NCBI GenBank assembly: GCA_934613645.1
Contig: CAKTTC010000014.1
Span: 1-61,026 of the forward strand
Source of the DNA: an uncultured Opitutales bacterium
GTDB lineage: Bacteria > Verrucomicrobiota > Verrucomicrobiia > Opitutales > Intestinicryptomonadaceae
Direction: 5' to 3'
DNA length: 61,026 bases
Shown here: positions 17,477-25,483 of the stretch, one piece after another
Position numbering within the stretch: position 1 is the stretch's first letter
How the letters are laid out: every line of letters starts with the position of its first letter
The notes under the pieces: generated by a model
Database searches by the model: none
The model's input: the letters and a program-made list of their open reading frames with translations, nothing else
Told to the model about the DNA's origin: nothing
Position numbers and translations under genes: made by a program

Positions 17477-19483
17477 CTATTTTTTCAACGCCTTTGAATT
17501 CAGCATCCGCGCCGAATTTCCCACTACGCCCACCGACGAAGCGTTGTGTATCAGCGCGCCCCACACGGGCGTGATTATTCCGAACAGCGCAAGCAGAACT
17601 GACGTGATGTTCACCAAAACCGATATTGTTATGTTTGTGTAAATCGTGTTGAGCACCGAGCGAGAGAGCGTCCGCATTTTCGCGATTTTGCCGAGGTCGG
17701 AGTCGAGAATGGCAATTTGCGCGGTATTGAGGGCTATGTCGTTTTTGGCGTTCACCGCAACCGACACGTCGGCGGCGGCAAGCGAGGGCGAATCGTTCAC
17801 GCCGTCGCCCACCATGCACACTGTCTTCCCGCTTTTGGCGGCGTTTATTGCCTCCAGCTTTTGGTGCGGAAGCAGGTCGGCGCGGTAGTTTTCTATGCCG
17901 AGCTTTTCCGCCATCGCCCTGACTGCACCGAGTTTGTCGCCGCTGAGAATGGCTACTGAGCAGCCCTGCGCCTTGAGGCTGTCGACCGCCTCCCGCGCCG
18001 AAGCCCTCACCGTTTCGGCAAAGCTTATTCTCGCGGCAAGCACGCCGTTTTCGAGAACGTCCGACGCTGTTTGTCCGTCGCTTTTTTCGGCGGATTTTAT
18101 TATTCTGTATTTTTTGCCGTTCACCTCGGCGGAGATTCCCTCGCCGACGGCTTCACGCACGTTTTCGGGGGAGGGCAGGTCTGTTATGCCCGCGCCTTTG
18201 GCGTATTCAACAACCGCCTTTGCCGTCGGGTGTTTCGACGCCGTTTCAATGGCGGCCGCCGCCAGCAGTATTTCGTCGGCATTGCCTGCGAACGTTTCGA
18301 ATTTTGCAACGCGCATTTTGTCTTCGGTAAGCGTTCCCGTTTTATCGAAGAAAAATTCGGTCGCCTTCGAGAACTCCTCGAGGGCTTCGCCGCTTCGCAC
18401 GAGCACGCCGTTTTTCGACGCGTTGCCCATTCCCGCCGAGATTGCCGTGGGGGCTGCAAGCACGAACGCGCACGGGCAGAACACTACAAGTATTGTAGCC
18501 CCGCGAACCAACGCTTCAGCCGCGGTCGCGCCCAGTGCAAATTTTGCAACCAAGAACACCACAACCGACAGCACGAGCGCGCAGGGAACTATGTATGCCG
18601 CCCACTTTGTAGCCGCGCGGGTAATGGGCGATTTTGTCCCCTCTGCCTCTTCAACAAGCTCCACCATTTTTGCAAGCGACGTTTCGTTGCCCGCGCTCTT
18701 TGCGCGTATGCGGATTCGCGCCGACTCGTTGAACGTTCCGCACAAAACGGAGTCGCCCTTGAGTTTTTCAACGGGCGCGCTTTCGCCGGTCATGTTTGAT
18801 TCGTTCACTGTTGTAGAGCCTTCCACGACAACGCCGTCGGCGGAAATCATTTCGTGCGGGTTGATTTCCACGATATCGCCCACCGCTATTTCCGAAGCGG
18901 GAATTTCCTCTATCGAATCGCCGCGCACAACGCGCGCAGTTTTCGGCATAAGCCCGACAAGGCGTTCAAGCCCCGCGCGGGTTTTCGCTACGGTGCGCCC
19001 CTCGAGCCATTCGCCCAATTGCATCAAAAACGATATTTCGGCTACCACGAAAATATAGCTGTGGCAGTGGGCATCGCCTGTATCGACGCCGAACGCCTCC
19101 AGTATTTGCAGCCCAAACGACGCTATCATTGCAAGGCTCACGAGCATTGCAACCCCAATCTTGCGTGCCCGCAGGTCGGCGATTGCGTCTTTGAAAATTC
19201 CGCCCGCGCAGAAGAAGACCGCCACCCACGCGGGGTCTGTCCACGGGTAGAACGGAATTTTGCTCTCCGTAAGCGATATTGCAAAGCTCACCACAAGCGA
19301 CACCGCCGACAGGACAAGTTTTATGCCGAAGTTTTCTCCCCCGCCGCTACCGCAGCAACCGCCGCCTTTGTGGTCGTGGTTGTGCCCGCAGCAGCACGAG
19401 TGTTCTTCGTGCGCGTGTGAATGTTTGGCGGCGTTTTCGCGTTCGTGTCCGCCGCAGCAACAGCAATGATGTTCTTTACTCAT
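17477..19483 (-). CDS. Heavy-metal P1B-type ATPase with a His/Cys-rich N-terminus
   Basis: 668 residues. The first 44 residues hold ten His and nine Cys in clusters (HHCCCCGGH, HSCCCGHNHDH) instead of the usual CxxC heavy-metal-associated domain. The ATPase core is complete: TGES at 232, CPC at 336-338 in the ion-binding membrane helix, DKTGT with the phosphorylated D380, a HP motif (SKHPTAKAV) and GDGVNDSPSLAAADVSVA. The C-terminal helices read LIHNASSVGVVGNSARML, unlike the standard Zn/Cd (ADVGxS) or Cu (MAxSS) forms, so the metal is uncertain. It overlaps csoR by 4 nt and should be induced by metal through it. Confidence 0.9.
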   Translation of the reverse strand: MSKEHHCCCCGGHERENAAKHSHAHEEHSCCCGHNHDHKGGGCCGSGGGENFGIKLVLSAVSLVVSFAISLTESKIPFYPWTDPAWVAVFFCAGGIFKDAIADLRARKIGVAMLVSLAMIASFGLQILEAFGVDTGDAHCHSYIFVVAEISFLMQLGEWLEGRTVAKTRAGLERLVGLMPKTARVVRGDSIEEIPASEIAVGDIVEINPHEMISADGVVVEGSTTVNESNMTGESAPVEKLKGDSVLCGTFNESARIRIRAKSAGNETSLAKMVELVEEAEGTKSPITRAATKWAAYIVPCALVLSVVVFLVAKFALGATAAEALVRGATILVVFCPCAFVLAAPTAISAGMGNASKNGVLVRSGEALEEFSKATEFFFDKTGTLTEDKMRVAKFETFAGNADEILLAAAAIETASKHPTAKAVVEYAKGAGITDLPSPENVREAVGEGISAEVNGKKYRIIKSAEKSDGQTASDVLENGVLAARISFAETVRASAREAVDSLKAQGCSVAILSGDKLGAVRAMAEKLGIENYRADLLPHQKLEAINAAKSGKTVCMVGDGVNDSPSLAAADVSVAVNAKNDIALNTAQIAILDSDLGKIAKMRTLSRSVLNTIYTNITISVLVNITSVLLALFGIITPVWGALIHNASSVGVVGNSARMLNSKALKK

Positions 19484-19785
19484 TTTGCTTTCCTCAGATG
19501 TTCTATAAGTTCGTCCACAAGCGATTCGTCTTTATGCGCAAGCGAATTGGCTATGCAGTGTTTCAAGTGTCCCTCCAAAAATTCGAGCCAGACGCCCTTA
19601 AGTGCGCCCGCCGCCGAATTGATTTGTCGGAGAACGTCGATACACGGGGTATCCACGTTTATTGCGTTTTCTATTCCCCTAATTTGCCCTTCAATACGGT
19701 GAAGGCGCGCGCAGAGTTTTTGTTTTTCCTCTTCCGTGCGGCAATGCGGGGCGTATGTTGTTTGTTTGGTCTGTTTGGTTTTCAT
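19480..19785 (-). CDS. csoR: CsoR-family metal-sensing repressor
   Basis: 101 residues, all-helical DUF156 fold. RLHRIEGQIRGIENAI is the family signature. The metal ligands C48, H73 and C77 (in DTPCID and GHLKHC) have the spacing of the C-H-C site of Cu(I)-sensing CsoR, and lack the extra histidines of nickel/cobalt RcnR. It is the first gene of a two-gene operon with the P-type ATPase and most likely represses it until copper, or a similar thiophilic metal, is bound. The ATG at 19785 follows a promoter with operator-like sequence. Confidence 0.9.
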   Translation of the reverse strand: MKTKQTKQTTYAPHCRTEEEKQKLCARLHRIEGQIRGIENAINVDTPCIDVLRQINSAAGALKGVWLEFLEGHLKHCIANSLAHKDESLVDELIEHLRKAK

Positions 19786-19810
19786 AAAATGGGAGAGTGG
19801 TTTTTGTATT

Positions 19811-19850
19811 ATGGATATAGGATATAGGGGTATACTCTATATTTTGTCAA
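19811..19850 (-). promoter_or_regulatory. Promoter and candidate CsoR operator of csoR-ATPase
   Basis: On the minus strand a consensus -35 TTGACA (19850-19845) is followed 18 bp later by TATATC (19826-19821). Between and across them is a near-palindromic A/T-rich sequence with a C-run, GAGTATACCCCTATATCC. A G/C run inside TATA-like flanks resembles the operators of CsoR-family repressors. The operator call is inference from position and base pattern. Confidence 0.55.
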
Positions 19851-19862
19851 CCCATTTTTTCT

Positions 19863-19987
19863 ATAGTGCGTGAAATTGGCTTGATGCTACGTTTCAAAAA
19901 AAATTTGCAGTGGGGCAGTAGGTCAACTACAGCCGCCACCGCAAATTTTTTTTGAAGCCTCGCCTGAAGCTCAATTTGACGCACTAT
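19863..19987. repeat. 125-bp hairpin element, copy 1
   Basis: The outer arms ATAGTGCGT(G/C)AAATTG match as an inverted repeat with one mismatch. Inside them is a perfect 16-bp inverted repeat (TTCAAAAAAAATTTGC, 19893-19908, with its complement at 19941-19956). The loop is itself a hairpin: 32 nt (19909-19940) with GTGG-GGC-A-GTAG pairing with CTAC-A-GCC-x-CCAC around GTCAA. The same 32-nt core recurs at 20086-20117. It may be an RNA element, a REP- or MITE-like repeat, or both. Confidence 0.8.
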
Positions 19988-20015
19988 TAAAGCGCAGAAA
20001 CTTTAACGAATAATC

Positions 20016-20052
20016 AAAGCGGAATTGAATGAAATTCAATCCGCGCCGCTTT
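20016..20052. repeat. Palindromic element, copy A
   Basis: AAAGCGG and CCGCTTT bracket an inverted repeat (GCGGAATTGAAT with ATTCAATCCGC, one extra A). It is followed by AGGAAATAC, the flank shared by other copies. Confidence 0.7.
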
Positions 20053-20085
20053 AGGAAATACAAAATATTTCGCGAAACAATCGGC

Positions 20086-20117
20086 AGTGGGGCAGTAGGT
20101 TAACTACAGCCTCCACC
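20086..20117. repeat. 32-nt hairpin core, copy 2
   Basis: Identical to the core at 19909-19940 at 30 of 32 positions. The two changes are in the loop (GTTAA for GTCAA) and at the unpaired base of the 3' arm, so all paired bases are kept. The flanks GCGAAACAATCGGC and GCCTCAATTTCGC form a longer imperfect stem. Confidence 0.8.
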
Positions 20118-20159
20118 GCCTCAATTTCGCAAAGCCTTGTCTAAAACGCAATTTGTATT

Positions 20160-20250
20160 CGCTCGCACGGCGGTGCTCGGCTCACCCCTGCGGGGTAATT
20201 GCTACGCAATTATACTTCCCAAAAGCTTGCCTTCGGCAACTTTTGTGATG
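20160..20250. repeat. Run of small hairpins
   Basis: Consecutive short inverted repeats: ACCCC-TGC-GGGGT, GTAATTGC-TAC-GCAATTATAC and AAAAGCTTGCC-TTC-GGCAACTTTT. No open frame of interest. Part of the repeat-rich gap between csoR and the glycosidase-like gene. Confidence 0.6.
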
Positions 20251-20287
20251 ACGCGTTCTCAAGAAGTGCAGACTTTAATTCGCAAGT

Positions 20288-20323
20288 AAAGCGGGATTGG
20301 CTTTAGCCAATCCGCGCCGCTTT
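20288..20323. repeat. Palindromic element, copy B
   Basis: AAAGCGG-GATTGGC-TTTA-GCCAATC-CGCGCCGCTTT; the inner GGATTGGC/GCCAATCC is a perfect 8-bp pair. Followed by AGGAATTATAAAA, similar to the flank of copy A. Confidence 0.75.
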
Positions 20324-20340
20324 AGGAATTATAAAAAATC

Positions 20341-20403
20341 CGCCGCCACTTTAGGAAATGTAAAAAACGCCACTTTAGGAAACATAAAAGATGCCGCTTT
20401 AAG
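20341..20403 (+). repeat. Tandem half-copies of the palindromic element
   Basis: Three direct partial units of about 24 nt with the form GCC(A/G)CTTTA-(A)GG-(GA)AA-x-x-TAAAA: two CGCCACTTTAGGAAA units and a final GCCGCTTTAAGGGA. They resemble only the 3' half of copies A and B. Confidence 0.65.
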
Positions 20404-20407
20404 GGAC

Positions 20408-20438
20408 AAAAAAAGCGGGATTGGCTATGCCAATCCCG
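20408..20438 (-). terminator. Terminator of the glycosidase-like gene, formed by palindromic copy C
   Basis: On the minus strand GGGATTGGC pairs perfectly with GCCAATCCC around ATA and is followed by GC and seven T. This is also a copy (20412-20447) of the palindromic repeat family, so at least one family member doubles as a transcription terminator. Confidence 0.8.
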
Positions 20439-20471
20439 TGTCGCTTTCGGAAATATAAAAAATTCGAAAAA

Positions 20472-22280
20472 TTATTTTGCGGGTTTGAAGAGTTTATATT
20501 CCATTGCGGGGACGTTCTGTTTTTTGTAGGCGAACGGCTTTTGCGAGTAGTTCGTTACAATTTCACTGCCGTCGCCGTAGACGGTAAGGAACACGTCGGG
20601 GGCGATTTCATCGTGGAAGTCCATATACTCAAGCTGCAGGTAGCGCAGGGGTTTATATTCTTGGTAGGCTTTTGCCACGTCTTCAAGCGTGGAATCGTGC
20701 ATGAGGTTCCAGTAGTAGGTGAGTCGGCCGCCGAATTCCACAAACTTGAGTCGGCGCGTTTGCGGCGTGAACGAGTTTGTCGGGCCCCAGCCTTTCGACG
20801 GGCGCGAGCGCGCGTTGTAGTCTATTGTCGACGCGAACGGGTTGCTCATAATTATTCCGTGGTAGGCGAGCTGCCATATGGGAATCATACGCGTGATGAG
20901 TTTGTTTTGCGCGCCCAGATACGACGGATATGCGCTCACATACAGTGCGTAGTCGAGCGTGTTGGCGGTTTGGTCGCACGACGATTCGCTCGTCCAGCCG
21001 CCGAAGAAGCCGTCGGAGAGCAGTCCCACTTGGTTCATATAAAACGCGGTGTCGTTGCGTGTGCAGAAGTGGTTGAGGTCGAAGCAGCGGTAGGGGCTGA
21101 TTGCGCTTGTAACGTCGATATGAATCGGGCCGTTGAAGCCGAGCTGCTGCATATTCGTGTAGTTTTCCAGAACCTGTTTGTAGTAAACTTGGTGCCAGCA
21201 GGGGTTATAGGCTTCGCCGCCCATGCCGTCGTAGTGAATGTAGCCGCCGTTCTTTTGCAATGCGAGGTCGTCCTTATTGAACGCGGGCGAGACCGTGTAG
21301 TTTTCCGTATGCAGAATGTGGGGCGAAATCTGGTAGCCCATTTTTTTTGCGAACGCCGTAAGCTCGCGGCACTTTGCGTTTCCGCCGAGTTCGGGTTCGG
21401 CCACGCCGTAAATCGGGCAGCGGCCGTTTGAACGCCAATTCCAGTTGGTCACGATGATGTCAGCCTTGTCGATACCCAGTTCTTTGAGCTTTTTTACAAC
21501 GCCAATCATATTGTCGTAGTTGCGGAAGACTTGGATATTGGGGGCGTCTACGTTTTTCCAGTGGAAGCCGCGGTTGAGGTGTGTTTCGCCCTGACGCATA
21601 AACGACGCCATCATAAACTTCAAGAATACCGCTTCCGACGTGTATTTAAGGCGCGGATTACCCGCAATTCTCTCCTTGAGCGGGCGCACTTCGCCGCGGT
21701 CGAGCTGGTATTTGCGGTAGGCTTTGCCCATTGAAGAGTAGTTTGCCTTTTTGCCTTTGAAGTAGGTGAAGTCTATTACAATGTCTTGGTAAATGGGCAT
21801 GCCTATTCCCGCTATGTCGAAGACGGGATACATTTGGTAGACGCCGTTTTCTACCTTTACCACCATTTTGAATTCGTATTTAAGCTCCTTCACGATTGCA
21901 ACGAACGCTTCGTCGCCCTTTTTGAAGCCCCACATTTGCATGGGGTTGCGCGGTTCTTCAATGAGGCCGCTGTCGTGGGTGAATTCGCCCATTCTGCCGT
22001 CGGCGAGCACCCAATAGCCCTTGTCGCCCTTGGCGGCGGTTGCGTCGTCGCTAAAGAGGCTGATTGACTTTATTCTGAGCCAGCCGCTGCGCGAGTATTT
22101 CGTGAACGGCACGCGCAGGCGCATTGTGTTTGTGTCGAGCTTTTCAAGCTTTATGTTTTCTTCGGTTTTCTTGCCGTCGTTCCATTCGACCACCATTTTT
22201 GCGGAGTCGCTCATCGCCGACACCGCAACGGCGGAGAGCGCAAGCGCGAAGCTCCCCGCGAGAATTTTTTTCAAGTTCAT
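20472..22280 (-). CDS. Secreted putative glycosidase (DUF5696-like)
   Basis: 602 residues with a signal peptide (residues 1-22, ending ALSAVAVSA). Residues 25-190 look like a beta-sandwich (WLRIKSISLFSD, YEFKMVVKV). The remainder has the alternating pattern of a TIM barrel. HIDVTS and GGWTSESSCDQT each place acidic residues at the ends of predicted strands, as in retaining glycosidases, and CFDLNHFCTRND resembles a conserved segment of DUF5696 proteins. I cannot name a substrate. It stands alone, with a terminator just downstream. The family call is from memory of its segments and should be treated as provisional. Confidence 0.5.
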   Translation of the reverse strand: MNLKKILAGSFALALSAVAVSAMSDSAKMVVEWNDGKKTEENIKLEKLDTNTMRLRVPFTKYSRSGWLRIKSISLFSDDATAAKGDKGYWVLADGRMGEFTHDSGLIEEPRNPMQMWGFKKGDEAFVAIVKELKYEFKMVVKVENGVYQMYPVFDIAGIGMPIYQDIVIDFTYFKGKKANYSSMGKAYRKYQLDRGEVRPLKERIAGNPRLKYTSEAVFLKFMMASFMRQGETHLNRGFHWKNVDAPNIQVFRNYDNMIGVVKKLKELGIDKADIIVTNWNWRSNGRCPIYGVAEPELGGNAKCRELTAFAKKMGYQISPHILHTENYTVSPAFNKDDLALQKNGGYIHYDGMGGEAYNPCWHQVYYKQVLENYTNMQQLGFNGPIHIDVTSAISPYRCFDLNHFCTRNDTAFYMNQVGLLSDGFFGGWTSESSCDQTANTLDYALYVSAYPSYLGAQNKLITRMIPIWQLAYHGIIMSNPFASTIDYNARSRPSKGWGPTNSFTPQTRRLKFVEFGGRLTYYWNLMHDSTLEDVAKAYQEYKPLRYLQLEYMDFHDEIAPDVFLTVYGDGSEIVTNYSQKPFAYKKQNVPAMEYKLFKPAK

Positions 22281-22541
22281 TCCGTTAAACCTTTTTTGTT
22301 TGAGATTAGAATTTCACCGCCGCGAAAATGTTTTTCGGCAGTGCGTCTTTGTTTCTTTGCGCGTAGATTTGCGGCATACCGTCGCGGGCGAAATTTTCCG
22401 CTGCGCGACAATCTCCCACCTTTGGTAATTTATGTGCCGTAATTATGTGTCTGTGTAATGTGGAATATGCTATATTTACGTTTGCGGCTGAGTCAAGCAT
22501 ATCTTGCGGGTTTTGCGGGCGGCGGGCGAAAATTTGGGCAC

Positions 22542-22569
22542 AAAAAAAGACCGCGCAAACACGCGGCCT
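22542..22569 (-). terminator. Rho-independent terminator of the malic enzyme gene
   Basis: On the minus strand AGGCCGCG pairs with CGCGGTCT around TGTTTG (one G-T pair) and is followed by seven T. The rest of the 22281-22587 gap shows nothing I can name. Confidence 0.8.
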
Positions 22570-22587
22570 TAGTTCGAAAAATTCGCG

Positions 22588-23868
22588 CTACTTCAAGTTT
22601 GCCGAAATTTCGGCGAGGCGTTTTTCGTAGGCGTCCCAATCGGTAATGACGTTTCTTGCCACGCCCGATTCCACCGCAGCCTTTGCCACTGCCGAGGAGA
22701 CTTTCACGATAAGGCGTTTGTCGAAGGGCTTGGGCAGAATGTATCCGCGGCCGAATTCGATGTTGTCGATTCCGTATGCCTTCTTCACTTCGTCGGTTAT
22801 CGGCTCGTGCGCGAGGGCTGCAAGGGCGCGCGTTGCGGCGATTTTCATTTCCTCGTTGATGCACTTTGCGTTTGTGTCGAGCGCGCCGCGGAAGATGTAG
22901 GGGAAGCCGAGCACGTTGTTGACTTGGTTCGGGTAGTCGGAACGACCCGTTGCAAAGATGATGTCGGAGCGCGTGGCGACCGCAAGTTCGGGTTCGATTT
23001 CGGGCTTCGGATTCGCCAACGCCAGCACTACGGGATTTGCCGCCATTGAAAGGAGCATTTCGGGCGTGAGAATGTCGGCCTTCGAAACGCCGAGGAACAC
23101 GTCTGCACCTTTAACGGCGTCGGCGATTGACTTTGCGCTGCTTTCTACGGCGAAGAATTTTTTTGCCTCGTTGAGGTCGGTTCTCGACGTGGTAATCGGG
23201 CCTTTGCTGTCGCACATCAAGATGTTTTCCTTCTTGACGCCGAGGTTGATATACATTTTTGAGCACGAAATGGCCGCAGAGCCCGCGCCGCTTACAACAA
23301 CCTTTACTTCGTCGATTTTCTTGCCCGCAACTTCGAGGGCGTTGAGCAACGCCGCGCCCGAGATTATTGCCGTGCCGTGCTGGTCGTCGTGCATGACGGG
23401 AATGTCAAGCTCCTCCTTGAGGCGGCGTTCGATTTCGAAGCACTCGGGGGCTTTGATGTCTTCAAGGTTGATTCCGCCGAAAGTGGGGGCTATTGCCTTC
23501 ACGGCTTCGACGAATTTATCGACGTTTGTTTCCGCAACTTCGATGTCGAACGCGTCAACGCCCGAGTAGATTTTGAACAGCAACGCCTTGCCCTCCATTA
23601 CGGGCTTGCCTGCCAGCGCGCCGATGTTTCCCAATCCGAGCACCGCCGTGCCGTTGGAGATTACGCCCACGAGGTTGCCTTTCCCCGTATATTTGTATGC
23701 GTCTTGCGGATTTTTCTGTATTTCCAAGCAGGGTTCTGCAACCCCCGGAGTGTATGCCAGCGACAAGTCTTCCTGAGTGGAGTGCGGCTTGGTGGGCACT
23801 ATTTCGATTTTACCTTTTTTGCCGGAACTGTGGTAGTTCAGAGCCTGTTCTTTGCTGATTTTGGGCAT
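22588..23868 (-). CDS. NAD(P)-dependent malic enzyme (decarboxylating)
   Basis: Oxidatively decarboxylates malate to pyruvate and CO2. 426 residues from the ATG at 23868 (MPKISKEQAL), the length of the short bacterial form without the phosphotransacetylase-like tail found in MaeB. YTPGVAEPC, then VGVISNGTAVLGLG, VMHDDQHGTAI (metal-binding aspartates) and VVSGAGSAAIS (dinucleotide-binding loop) are conserved. In-frame upstream codons exist, but they encode sequence with no family support. Cofactor preference cannot be assigned. It stands alone between the MFS gene and the glycosidase-like gene. Confidence 0.94.
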   Translation of the reverse strand: MPKISKEQALNYHSSGKKGKIEIVPTKPHSTQEDLSLAYTPGVAEPCLEIQKNPQDAYKYTGKGNLVGVISNGTAVLGLGNIGALAGKPVMEGKALLFKIYSGVDAFDIEVAETNVDKFVEAVKAIAPTFGGINLEDIKAPECFEIERRLKEELDIPVMHDDQHGTAIISGAALLNALEVAGKKIDEVKVVVSGAGSAAISCSKMYINLGVKKENILMCDSKGPITTSRTDLNEAKKFFAVESSAKSIADAVKGADVFLGVSKADILTPEMLLSMAANPVVLALANPKPEIEPELAVATRSDIIFATGRSDYPNQVNNVLGFPYIFRGALDTNAKCINEEMKIAATRALAALAHEPITDEVKKAYGIDNIEFGRGYILPKPFDKRLIVKVSSAVAKAAVESGVARNVITDWDAYEKRLAEISANLK

Positions 23869-24082
23869 AGTGTGTGTAGTGTGTAGTATGTGGGTCTCCC
23901 CGTTTAATGTGTGTGTTTGTAGGGCGAAACCTGAAAATGTTGTTTCGCGCCATTTTCCCATAAATATATTCGGATTGTTTGTATGACTTTTTTAATTTCA
24001 TACAAGCTATTTTTTCTAAAAACGCGTTTTTTACGTCTTCCGAACGCTCAAGCGCATCGGGCGTTCGGGAGGCCGTTTTCAA

Positions 24083-25387
24083 CTACGGGTTGTAATAGTC
24101 GTCGTGCTGGGGCACGATACTCGGCAGGCATATCAGGAATATGACCGACAACAGGCTTATTGCGCCGCAGAACAAAAATATTGTCTGATACTGGCTGATT
24201 GAAAGCGTTGTCGCCCAGCCGAACAAGTCAATGTTCCAATCCCACGAGGGCGCGAGCATTCCGCAGAGCAGAACCGAGCTTGCAACGCGTCCGAGACCCA
24301 TACCAATCATTTGGTAGGTCTGCACAAGCGCGCTGCTCATTGCAAAGTTCTTGGGGTTTGCCAACGCCAGAATTTCCTGCGACATCATGCACCAGAAGCA
24401 CGCATACGCAAAGCTGCCCACAAAATAGAGCAGGGTAACGGCTATGTGGTTTGCCCCGAGGAAGAATATACCCACGGGAACTATGAAATACAGCGCGTGA
24501 ACCGAAAGCTGCAACGCCTTCATTCCAATCAGGCGCAAAATCGTGCTATAAAGCAGGTATCCGAGAACCATTCCCGCAATGCCGAACGCCGACACTTCCT
24601 GAACGAAGCCGTCGCCCTGATTCAGTCCGCTTTTGAGGTATTTCAGCGCGAGCGGCAGCACGGGCGAGAACGCGAAAAGCAGAATGCAGATGTAGACCGA
24701 AAAGCCCACCAACGACGAGTTTTTCACCGTTTCCTTCAGTGATTTTACAATGTCGCACGAAGCCGACTCCATCTTGGGAAGCGGAATGCGCGCCAAGCAG
24801 AAGTGTCTGCCCATAACCATTATGCCGATTACGCCGATTACGATTTGCAAAAACAGCATCGGCGGGTTTTTCCCCATGAAGTGTCCGATAAGCCAGAACA
24901 CAGAGCCTGTGAGGATAAAGTAGCTGAAGCGCAAAAATCCGAAAAATCCCGCGCGTTCTTTAGGCAGAAGAATGCTGTTGAGAATCGGATACCACGCGGG
25001 CGGCCAAATCGCCTTTGAAATACAATAGAAAAAGCAGCCCACGAACGCCACGTATTGGTCTACGGCGTCGCCGAAAAACGGGCTTACCGCCACCAGCAAC
25101 AGCGAAGCCGTGCCAAGGTAGCAGGAGTATTCAACAACTTTTTTCGGGCCGAGTTTGTTTACAATTCCCGCCGACGGCACGAAAAGGAACATTGCGGTAA
25201 GTCCGACAAGGCTTGTTGTAAGCATTACCATTGAGTCGGAACTTCCCAGCATTGTGAAGAAGAGTATCAGGATTGCGCTACTGTCAATCATCACGTCGGA
25301 AAAGTTTCCGAACCATGTAGACGCGTAGGCGAGTATGCGGTATTTTTTTCTTTGCTTGTCTGTTAAAGTGCTTGCGAAATCAGTCAT
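24083..25387 (-). CDS. Major facilitator superfamily transporter
   Basis: 434 residues with about twelve hydrophobic helices. The region after the second helix contains NKLGPKKV, the degenerate MFS loop 2-3 motif. The substrate is unknown. It lies 96 nt after the three [4Fe-4S] genes on the same strand, but a good terminator lies in that gap, so it may be read only by partial read-through or from its own promoter. A perfect 8-bp hairpin (CCGAACGC/GCGTTCGG, 24040-24068) follows its stop, without a T tail. Association with the iron-sulfur genes suggests import or export of their substrate; this is a guess from position. Confidence 0.8.
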   Translation of the reverse strand: MTDFASTLTDKQRKKYRILAYASTWFGNFSDVMIDSSAILILFFTMLGSSDSMVMLTTSLVGLTAMFLFVPSAGIVNKLGPKKVVEYSCYLGTASLLLVAVSPFFGDAVDQYVAFVGCFFYCISKAIWPPAWYPILNSILLPKERAGFFGFLRFSYFILTGSVFWLIGHFMGKNPPMLFLQIVIGVIGIMVMGRHFCLARIPLPKMESASCDIVKSLKETVKNSSLVGFSVYICILLFAFSPVLPLALKYLKSGLNQGDGFVQEVSAFGIAGMVLGYLLYSTILRLIGMKALQLSVHALYFIVPVGIFFLGANHIAVTLLYFVGSFAYACFWCMMSQEILALANPKNFAMSSALVQTYQMIGMGLGRVASSVLLCGMLAPSWDWNIDLFGWATTLSISQYQTIFLFCGAISLLSVIFLICLPSIVPQHDDYYNP

Positions 25388-25431
25388 TTAGTGTGTTCTC
25401 CGTTTCTTTTATGGGAGCGGTTTTCCTCCGC

Positions 25432-25470
25432 CAAAAAAGGAGGGAACGTCCGATTTTTCGGACGCTCCCC
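25432..25470 (-). terminator. Rho-independent terminator of the [4Fe-4S] gene cluster
   Basis: On the minus strand GGGAGCGTCCG pairs with CGGACGTTCCC around AAAAAT (one mismatch), followed by TCCTTTTTTGG. Confidence 0.8.
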
Positions 25471-25483
25471 CAATTTACTGCGT

